Of a stretch of 21,354 bases of DNA, positions 12,647 to 18,130 are shown piece after piece. The DNA lies in the IMG/VR virus record IMGVR_UViG_3300043410_000642, positions 1 through 21,354 of that record; one strand, written 5' to 3'. Positions within the stretch are counted from its first letter, which is position 1; each line of letters starts with the position of its first letter. Origin of the DNA: a virus. The position numbers were made by a program, and so were the translations under genes. The notes under the pieces are model-generated. The model saw only the letters and a program-made list of their open reading frames with translations. It did not search any database and was not told the origin of the DNA.

Positions 12647-12859
12647 TTACATGCCATATACTGCTGCGTGAGACATAGCAGCTGCGCAAGCTTCTTTGCG
12701 TGCGTTGTAGTAAGCCTTAGAGCGTGTAGAGAATACGTTACGGATAACTAGGGATTCTTTATTACCTTCCCTGCGTGTAACTACTGCTGCATAACCATTA
12801 CGGTCTGCGACAGTGTAGCCACTGAATGTAGTGTTTGTCTTGGTGTTAGTGATTAACAT
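12647..12859 (-). CDS. First gene of the leftward operon, basic 70-residue protein
   Basis: Starts MLITNTKTNTTFSGYTVADR, followed by strand-like segments and a basic helix (STRSKAYYNARKEACAAA). Net positive charge fits a DNA- or RNA-binding early protein, but there is no known domain. GGAG lies eight bases ahead of the ATG. It is the closest leftward gene to the promoter at 12965-12992, so it would be among the first made. That makes a host-takeover role plausible, by position only. Confidence 0.68.
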   Translation of the reverse strand: MLITNTKTNTTFSGYTVADRNGYAAVVTRREGNKESLVIRNVFSTRSKAYYNARKEACAAAMSHAAVYGM

Positions 12860-12921
12860 GTGAGTGCTCCGATACTTGGTGAGTTACTCCGCAGCTCCGT
12901 GCCTTGGATGCAGTTTACTTA

Positions 12922-12934
12922 GCACGTAGCGTGC
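12922..12934 (-). other. Leader stem-loop upstream of the first leftward gene
   Basis: GCACG/CGTGC with a three-base loop, in the ~100-base leader between the predicted leftward promoter and the gene at 12859. There is no T-run. It could shape the 5' end of the long leftward transcript. Confidence 0.35.
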
Positions 12935-12964
12935 CAGCTTAGTATTTGTAATACTTGAGTATAC

Positions 12965-12992
12965 ATTATATATTTGTAACCTCTTAAGTTAA
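12965..12992 (-). promoter_or_regulatory. Predicted leftward sigma70-type promoter
   Basis: On the minus strand there is TATAAT (rc of 12965-12970), with TTAACT 16 bases upstream (rc of 12987-12992; four of six bases match TTGACA). It is placed correctly to start the leftward operon about 100 bases before its first gene. The -10 is perfect and the -35 is weak. Confidence 0.5.
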
Positions 12993-13035
12993 TACTAATC
13001 TGTTCAGTGTTGTACCATTACAACGCCCATTAATA

Positions 13036-13096
13036 GTGCATAATTCCCTTTGATGGTGCATTATTGCACCTAAATTGTGCATCTAAGTGGCACAAT
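13036..13096. repeat. GTGCAT repeats and nested inverted repeats
   Basis: GTGCAT occurs at 13036, 13056 and 13077, spaced 20 and 21 bases (about two helical turns). The second copy forms the perfect inverted repeat GGTGCA-TTAT-TGCACC (13055-13070). The third forms ATTGTGC with GCACAAT (13074-13096). The cluster lies 45-105 bases upstream of the leftward -35. This is the layout of a multi-site operator or a DNA-binding initiator array; the protein is unknown. Confidence 0.5.
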
Positions 13097-13383
13097 AGTT
13101 GCTTAGATTTACCCCTGATAGTGTCTTGATAGTGTAGCTTATTAGGTGCTACATAGCCATACACACTAGTCCTTTACTGACTACTGAGTCATTAGCTACC
13201 TGACTAGAACCTGACTTAGTACCTTTGATGTAACTTGATAGGGGGGAGGGGTATCGTTAGTGTTTTACTTTGACGGGAGCCTCCTAAGTACACAAAAAAG
13301 TCAAATAAGGACTTGTTGTAAAAAGAAGACAATATAGACTAAAAAGTCTAATAAAATCAACATAGTTACTAATTTAATTAGGG

Positions 13384-13421
13384 ACAGGTTAGACCATAGA
13401 AGTAATGGAGACCTAATCTGT
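13384..13421. other. Imperfect stem-loop in the control region
   Basis: ACAGGTTAG pairs with CTAATCTGT (nine pairs, one G-T), with an inner CCAT/ATGG stem and a seven-base loop. Four unpaired bases bulge on one side. No T-run follows. It may be an RNA structure in a leader, a DNA extrusion site or chance. Confidence 0.35.
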
Positions 13422-13458
13422 GCACAGGAGCCTGTCATAGAGGCTCTAGAGGGGCTAT

Positions 13459-13473
13459 GAAAGTGGACACAAG
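13459..13473 (+). repeat. First copy of a 15-base repeat
   Basis: GAAAGTGGACACAAG, identical to 13689-13703. Upstream bases CTAT here correspond to CTA in the second copy with one base inserted, so about 18 bases match. Repeats of this length in an intergenic region of this size are unlikely by chance. Confidence 0.6.
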
Positions 13474-13544
13474 AGGTCTATGAAGTAAAGAATTAGATGA
13501 TAGACTCTAATATGGATGTCTATGAAAATAAATGTAAATAAAGC

Positions 13545-13572
13545 TTGACATTTGAGAAAAGTACTGTACAAT
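13545..13572 (+). promoter_or_regulatory. Rightward sigma70-type promoter ahead of the terminase genes
   Basis: TTGACA (13545-13550), a 16-base spacer and TACAAT (13567-13572). The -35 is perfect and the -10 has five of six bases. The surrounding AAATAAAGCTTGACATTTG is almost repeated at the promoter before the portal gene. The spacer and -10 overlap GTACTGTAC, a possible small operator. Confidence 0.6.
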
Positions 13573-13601
13573 ATTCTATGAAGATAATTCTTCCAAGAAC
13601 T

Positions 13602-13670
13602 CAAATGAAGTTACTAAGTAGACAAGCTGCTTAGCTAATACAAGATGTTTCTAAATGAGGTTACTTAGTT
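13602..13670. repeat. Pair of 19-base imperfect direct repeats
   Basis: CAAATGAAGTTACTAAGTA (13602-13620) and TAAATGAGGTTACTTAGTT (13652-13670) match at 15 of 19 positions and are 50 bases apart, downstream of the rightward promoter. Meaning unknown. Confidence 0.4.
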
Positions 13671-13688
13671 AGCCCTAGTGTTCTCCTA

Positions 13689-13703
13689 GAAAGTGGACAC
13701 AAG
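13689..13703 (+). repeat. Second copy of a 15-base repeat
   Basis: GAAAGTGGACACAAG, 230 bases after the first copy. Here it is followed 15 bases later by TATAAT (13719-13724). TGGACA inside the repeat would be a -35 with a poor 19-base spacing. Confidence 0.6.
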
Positions 13704-13770
13704 GGTTAAATAAGAAGTTATAATAAATACTTCATTTAGATTCTTGTACATATATGTTAACTTACATAGA

Positions 13771-13782
13771 TACTTTAAAGTA
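13771..13782. repeat. 12-bp palindrome shared with 10845-10856
   Basis: TACTTTAAAGTA, a perfect palindrome about 60 bases ahead of the small terminase gene. It is identical to the one in the leftward intergenic stretch at 10845. A shared regulator site is likely if it is not chance in AT-rich DNA. Confidence 0.45.
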
Positions 13783-13841
13783 CTCTAAGTAGGTGTAATC
13801 CTATTTACTATTATTGTGTACATCTCCGTATAAGGGCAAAG

Positions 13842-14225
13842 ATGGCTAGACCAAAGAAACAAGACCTAGTAGCGGTCAAAAACAAGAACAAAGGCATTAT
13901 CGGTAGGCCTAAGGGTGATAAAGCTATCATTGACGAGTATAAGGCTCGTATGCTTAATTCCCCTAAATCAGCTAAGGTGCTAGAAGCTATCTTCGATGCA
14001 GCCCTTAATGATGACCATAAGAACCAAGCTGCTGCGTGGAAGCTGATTGTGGATAGAGTGGTACCAGTAAGTGCATTCGAGACAGCAAAACAAGGCAATG
14101 GTTCTGCTTCTATTAGCATTAACATTATGGGTCTTGGTCAAGCTACAACAGAAGTTATTGACAATGATGTCGAAGTTGACATCCAAGATGTCGAAGTAAA
14201 GGACTCAGACGATGACGAGTCTTAA
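13842..14225 (+). CDS. Terminase small subunit
   Basis: A 127-residue DNA-recognition subunit of the packaging motor. It selects phage DNA and hands it to the large subunit. It starts MARPKKQDLVAVKNKNKG and has a basic, Lys-rich N-terminus, GRPKGDKAIIDEYKARML, and the helical segment HKNQAAAWKLIVDRVVPVS (about 67-85). The acidic C-terminus (DVEVKDSDDDES) may contact the large subunit. AAGGG stands before the ATG. It overlaps the large terminase gene by 14 bases, the classic arrangement. The call relies on characteristic sequence features plus position. Confidence 0.85.
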   Translation: MARPKKQDLVAVKNKNKGIIGRPKGDKAIIDEYKARMLNSPKSAKVLEAIFDAALNDDHKNQAAAWKLIVDRVVPVSAFETAKQGNGSASISINIMGLGQATTEVIDNDVEVDIQDVEVKDSDDDES

Positions 14226-15471
14226 CTTTGAGCTCCTTAAGTGGCAACAGACTGTCTTTAAGGATAAGCACAGGTTTAAAGTGGTTGCAGCAGGACGTCG
14301 CTGTGGGAAGTCAAGGCTTTCTGCGGTGACCCTGCTCATTGAGGCTCTGAACTGTCCTGAAGGTTCTGCTGTGATGTACATAGCGCCTACCTTAGGACAA
14401 GCTAGAACTATTATGTGGGATCTCTTGTTAGACCTAGGTAGACCTGTCATCAAGGCTTCCCACGTAAACAACTTGGAGATCACTCTTGTCAACGGAAGAA
14501 AGATCCTTGTTCGAGGGGCTGATAATCCCGATTCTCTTCGTGGTGTCTCTCTTACTTATGTCGTTCTAGACGAGTGTGCCTTTATTAAAGAGGATGTCTG
14601 GCAGAAGATCATTCGAGCTTCCCTGTCTGATAAGAAGGGTAGAGCCTTATTCATCTCCACGCCGTCAGGCCGTAACTGGTTCTACGATGTCTATAACCTA
14701 GGTCAGGAAGAAACAGACGAAGAGTGGCGAAGCTGGCATTACACGACCAAGGACAATGAGACTATTGATCCTAAAGAGATTGAGGCTGCTGAGAGGACTC
14801 TAAGCTCCTTTGCTTTCAAGCAGGAATACTTGTCTTCCTTCGATACGGCTGGTTCCGATCTATTTAAAGAAGAATGGTTAAAGTACCGAGATGAACCTAC
14901 TTATGGCGATTACGTTATCGCTATTGACTTGGCTGGTTTTGAAGATGTAGCTAAGAATGCTGGTGCATCTAAGAAGCGTCTAGACGAATCAGCTATCACC
15001 ATCTGTAAGATCCTAGACAATGGTGACTGGTGGGTAAAGAAGATAGAACACGGTCGTTGGGATATTCGCATGACCGCTTCTAAGATTCTTCTAGCCATCC
15101 GTGAGCATCGTCCTGTGGCTGTAGGTATCGAGCGAGGAGCCTTGAAGAATGCTGTGATGCATTACCTTGAGGACTTGATGAGGAAGAATAATGTCTATGC
15201 TCATATTCAAGACCTCACGCATGGGAATAAACGCAAAACAGATCGTGTTGTCTGGGCCCTACAAGGTCGCTTTGAGCACGGTAGGATCTCTTTGAACAAG
15301 GAAGAAAACTGGAAGGAGTTTGAAGATCAGTTCATTATGTTCCCTGCTACAGGCGTTCATGATGACTTGATTGATTCCCTTGCGTATGTGGATCAACTTG
15401 CTATGACTACTTATCAGCAAGATTACGAAGATGATGAGCACGAAGTACTAGATATTATCTCAGGGTATTGA
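14212..15471 (+). CDS. Terminase large subunit (packaging ATPase and nuclease)
   Basis: Pumps DNA into the prohead and cuts concatemers. The N-terminal ATPase has Walker A AAGRRCGKS (26-34) and Walker B YVVLDECAF (Asp120, Glu121), then STPSG (149-153), the coupling motif. The C-terminal RNase H-like nuclease has IAIDLAG (Asp239), VGIERG (Glu307) and HDDLIDSLAY (Asp384, Asp385, Asp388). At 419 residues it is compact compared with T7 gp19 (586). The ATG lies inside the small subunit gene without a clear binding site, so it is probably translated by coupling. All catalytic residues are present. Confidence 0.96.
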   Translation: MTSLNFELLKWQQTVFKDKHRFKVVAAGRRCGKSRLSAVTLLIEALNCPEGSAVMYIAPTLGQARTIMWDLLLDLGRPVIKASHVNNLEITLVNGRKILVRGADNPDSLRGVSLTYVVLDECAFIKEDVWQKIIRASLSDKKGRALFISTPSGRNWFYDVYNLGQEETDEEWRSWHYTTKDNETIDPKEIEAAERTLSSFAFKQEYLSSFDTAGSDLFKEEWLKYRDEPTYGDYVIAIDLAGFEDVAKNAGASKKRLDESAITICKILDNGDWWVKKIEHGRWDIRMTASKILLAIREHRPVAVGIERGALKNAVMHYLEDLMRKNNVYAHIQDLTHGNKRKTDRVVWALQGRFEHGRISLNKEENWKEFEDQFIMFPATGVHDDLIDSLAYVDQLAMTTYQQDYEDDEHEVLDIISGY

Positions 15472-15495
15472 CATTTTATTTTAAAGTGTTATAAT
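15468..15495 (+). promoter_or_regulatory. Consensus sigma70 promoter in front of the HNH gene
   Basis: TTGACA (15468-15473), a 16-base spacer and TATAAT (15490-15495), perfect in both hexamers. It starts inside the last codon of the large terminase and lies about 20 bases ahead of the HNH gene. It would let the HNH gene be expressed independently of the late genes. Confidence 0.72.
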
Positions 15496-15514
15496 TCTCT
15501 TTTTAGGAGATTTT

Positions 15515-16003
15515 ATGACAGTTTGGAAAAATGAACTAGAGACTTTGCAGCAGTTGATTGATGCTGGGATTACATTAGATGCTATTGGAGAAAAGTATGA
15601 TGTAAGCAAACAACGTGTGTATCAAGTCATTCAAAAATTTGGACTACGTACACCCGTATTTGATCGAAAAAGCTTCTTAAAAGAAAAAGGTTTAAAAACT
15701 TTCTGGCTTGATCGTAATCTACGAAATAAAAAACTTGACAAGATTGCTAGATTGTCTATTCTTACTTCGTTTGAACCGCCAGATTTTTGTCCTATTTTAG
15801 GGTTAGAATTAAATTATAGTGGTTATGGCAGCGGAAAAGAACGCTCTGATTCTTCTCCTTCTGTAGACCGTATTGATAGTAATAAAGGTTATACAATAGA
15901 TAACATACATATTATAAGTTGGAGAGCCAATCGTATAAAAAACGATTCAACTCCTGAAGAACTTAAAAAAATTGCAGACTATATGTTAAATTTAACAAAA
16001 TAA
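15515..16003 (+). CDS. HNH-type homing endonuclease, free-standing
   Basis: A 162-residue protein. The N-terminal helix-turn-helix is LDAIGEKYDVSKQRVYQVIQ (21-40). The C-terminal nuclease is CPILGLELNYSG (92-103), PSVDRIDSNKGYTIDNIHII (115-134) and SWRANRIKNDSTPEEL (135-150). The DRID...GY..DN..I.S..AN..K pattern is that of a phage HNH-like family often found as mobile genes. The gene is much more AT-rich than terminase or portal, carries its own promoter, and interrupts the normal terminase-portal order. All this points to a selfish insertion. TAGGAG precedes the ATG. The target site, if it is a homing enzyme, is probably in this locus of related phages. Confidence 0.84.
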   Translation: MTVWKNELETLQQLIDAGITLDAIGEKYDVSKQRVYQVIQKFGLRTPVFDRKSFLKEKGLKTFWLDRNLRNKKLDKIARLSILTSFEPPDFCPILGLELNYSGYGSGKERSDSSPSVDRIDSNKGYTIDNIHIISWRANRIKNDSTPEELKKIADYMLNLTK

Positions 16004-16006
16004 AGC

Positions 16007-16035
16007 TTGCATTTGTAATGTTTTTGTGATATATT
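16007..16035 (+). promoter_or_regulatory. Sigma70-type promoter ahead of the portal gene
   Basis: TTGCAT (16007-16012), a 17-base spacer and TATATT (16030-16035). The upstream AAATAAAGCTTGCATTTG (15998-16015) matches the promoter region at 13536-13554 except for one missing A. Confidence 0.55.
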
Positions 16036-16063
16036 CACCCCAATTATATAAGGTGCGCACCTA

Positions 16064-18130
16064 ATGGCTGATATGGAAAACGAAAAAGAAGCTCCTCCAT
16101 TCGAGGAACCAACGGAAAACGATAAAGAGCTAGTCTCTTGGGTGGTTGACCACATCGAACGTTGGCGTGACTTCCGTGATAATAACTACATGGATTCATG
16201 GGAAGAGTATGAGCGTATCTTCCGTGGTCAATGGGCTGAATCTGACTCTACTCGTGACTCAGAACGTTCTCGTATTATTTCCCCCGCCACTCAACAAGCT
16301 GTTGAAACGTCCCATGCTGAGATCATGGAAGCTATCTTCGGTCAAGGTGAATTCTTTGACATCTCTGATGACGTTAAGGATGTGAACGGCAATCCTCTTG
16401 ATATTGAAGCTCTTAAGACTCAAATGTCTGAGGACTTTGCTAAGGATAAGATCCGTAAGAGTATCGACCAGATTGGCTTGATGGCTAAGATTTACGGTAC
16501 AGGTATTGGCGAATTGGTCGTTAAGACCGTTAAAGAGTACGTTCCTTCTACTCAGCCTATCCCCGGCGTTACAGGTCAAGCAGCTATCGGTGTCATGGAA
16601 AAAGACCGTATCAGTGTTACCTTGAATCCTATCAACCCTAAGAACTTCTTGTTCGACCCTAACGGCACATCGGTGGATGACTGCATGGGTGTAGCGATTG
16701 AAAAGCCAGTATCCATCCATAAGATCGTAGCTGGAATGGAAGCTGGTATCTATCGCAAGGTAGACATCAATCCTTATATGGACGATCAGAGCTTGGAAGC
16801 TACTCAAGAAGTACGTCAGTTCCAAGACGGTAAAGCCACTCTGTTGACCTATTACGGTCTGGTTCCTCGTGAGATGCTCGACTCTACAGGTGAGATGAAG
16901 GACGTTCAAGACCTCTTTCCTGAAAACTCTACCGCTGACGAGTACTGTGACATGGTAGAAGCTATTGTCGTTATCGCTAACGGTAATATGCTCTTGAAGG
17001 CTGAAGAAAATCCTTACATGATGAAGGATCGTCCTGTGATGTCCTATCAGGATGACACAGTCCCTAACCGTCTATTGGGACGTGGCGTGGTCGAGAAAGC
17101 ATACAATATGCAAAAGGCCATTGACGCTCAGTATCGTGCTTATTTGGACTCATTGGCACTTACTACAGCCCCTATGATTGCCATGGACGCCACTCGTCTG
17201 CCTCGTGGTGCTAAGTTTGAAGTTAAGCCCGGTAAAGCCCTCTTGACCAACGGTAATCCATCTGAGATTATGATGCCATTTAAGTTTGGCTCTACTGATG
17301 GTAACGCTCCAGCAGCTGCTCAGAACTTTGAGCGTATGCTTTTGCAAGCTACTGGTACTATGGATACCAATGGTATGATTAGCCAAGTCTCACGTGATGC
17401 CTCTCAAGGTGGTATCTCAATGGCTGTAGCTTCTTTGATTAAGAAGAACAAACGTACTCTGACTAACTTCCAAGAGGATTTCCTGTCTCCTTTTATTAAG
17501 AAGGCAGCTTTCCGCTTCATGCAGTTTGACCCTGAGCGTTACCCTTCTGCTGACTTGAACTTCGTGCCTACAGCTACCTTGGGAATCATGGCTCGTGAGT
17601 ACGAACAGTCTCAGTTCATTGCTCTTTTGCAGACTCTAGGCCCAAATACTCCTGTATTGCCTTTGATTTTGAAGGGTGTAATTGCTAATTCTTCTCTGTC
17701 TAACCGTGCTGAAATGATTGAAGCTCTCGATAAGATGGCTCAACCTGATCCACAACAAGCAGCAGTACAGCAACAACAGCAGCTTTTGCAGCTACAAGCT
17801 ATTCAAGCTCAGACTGCTGTGAATCAGACACAAGCTGAACGCAATAAAGCTGAAGCTATGAGCGCTATGATTGATGCTCAATTGAAGCCTAAAGAAGTTG
17901 AAGCCAAGATTGCTGCTTCTTTGACACAAAATTTGCCTTCTAATGACCAATTAGCTAGTCAAGAGTTTGACAAACGTGTTAAAATTGCGGAGTTAATGCT
18001 TAAAGAAGCTGACATCAAGAACAAATCTAAGATTGTTGAGATGCAGATGAACGAAAGCAAGAACAAACTAGGTGGAATGGAAGAAGATTTCCTCACTAAA
18101 CTCCAAGAGAAGCTAAATAATGGACATTAA
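16064..18130 (+). CDS. Portal (head-tail connector) protein
   Basis: Forms the dodecameric ring through which DNA enters the head and to which the tail attaches. The 688 residues begin with an acidic segment (MADMENEKEAPPFEEPTEND). A Trp- and Arg-rich helix and IISPATQQAVETSHAEIMEA follow, typical of podovirus portals. A conserved-looking stretch PVMSYQDDTVPNRLLGRGVV lies mid-protein. The C-terminal third has a Gln-rich coiled-coil (around 563-605) and further charged helices, probably a tunnel or barrel region. Size and position after the terminase support the call. AAGGTG, within a 12-base palindrome, precedes the ATG. Its stop overlaps the fibre gene by 11 bases. Confidence 0.9.
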   Translation: MADMENEKEAPPFEEPTENDKELVSWVVDHIERWRDFRDNNYMDSWEEYERIFRGQWAESDSTRDSERSRIISPATQQAVETSHAEIMEAIFGQGEFFDISDDVKDVNGNPLDIEALKTQMSEDFAKDKIRKSIDQIGLMAKIYGTGIGELVVKTVKEYVPSTQPIPGVTGQAAIGVMEKDRISVTLNPINPKNFLFDPNGTSVDDCMGVAIEKPVSIHKIVAGMEAGIYRKVDINPYMDDQSLEATQEVRQFQDGKATLLTYYGLVPREMLDSTGEMKDVQDLFPENSTADEYCDMVEAIVVIANGNMLLKAEENPYMMKDRPVMSYQDDTVPNRLLGRGVVEKAYNMQKAIDAQYRAYLDSLALTTAPMIAMDATRLPRGAKFEVKPGKALLTNGNPSEIMMPFKFGSTDGNAPAAAQNFERMLLQATGTMDTNGMISQVSRDASQGGISMAVASLIKKNKRTLTNFQEDFLSPFIKKAAFRFMQFDPERYPSADLNFVPTATLGIMAREYEQSQFIALLQTLGPNTPVLPLILKGVIANSSLSNRAEMIEALDKMAQPDPQQAAVQQQQQLLQLQAIQAQTAVNQTQAERNKAEAMSAMIDAQLKPKEVEAKIAASLTQNLPSNDQLASQEFDKRVKIAELMLKEADIKNKSKIVEMQMNESKNKLGGMEEDFLTKLQEKLNNGH

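Larger units (their letters stand above)
12860..13841. other. Gene-free central control region between divergent operons
   Basis: About 980 bases with no open frame that I would call a gene on either strand; the longest, near 13580, is an 18-codon frame without a binding site. It is AT-rich and dense in short repeats, inverted repeats and promoter-like sites listed separately. It also has a G-run (13241-13251) and TAGACT/AGTCTA with an AAAA loop (13335-13350). It separates leftward replication genes from rightward packaging genes, so it must hold the main transcription signals and may hold an origin or packaging signal. No tRNA cloverleaf is evident. Confidence 0.75.

Noticed and set aside
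12492-12689. 65-codon minus-strand frame
   Set aside because: It lacks a binding site, begins inside the gene at 12647-12859, and competes with a better-supported 25-codon membrane peptide.
13335-13350. TAGACT-AAAA-AGTCTA hairpin as a terminator
   Set aside because: The stem is only six AT-rich pairs with no T-run on the plus strand after it; I kept it only as a note on the gap.
13580-13636. 18-codon frame just after the rightward promoter (leader peptide)
   Set aside because: There is no ribosome-binding site before the ATG, and it overlaps the direct repeats; chance is more likely.
12860-13841. CRISPR array or tRNA gene in the central gap
   Set aside because: The repeats are too short, too few and irregular for CRISPR, and no cloverleaf with the usual T-loop was found.
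16259-16909. 216-codon open frame on the minus strand inside the portal gene
   Set aside because: It is fully antisense to a well-supported gene, has no ribosome-binding site or coupling partner, and its composition looks like a mirror of portal codon usage.
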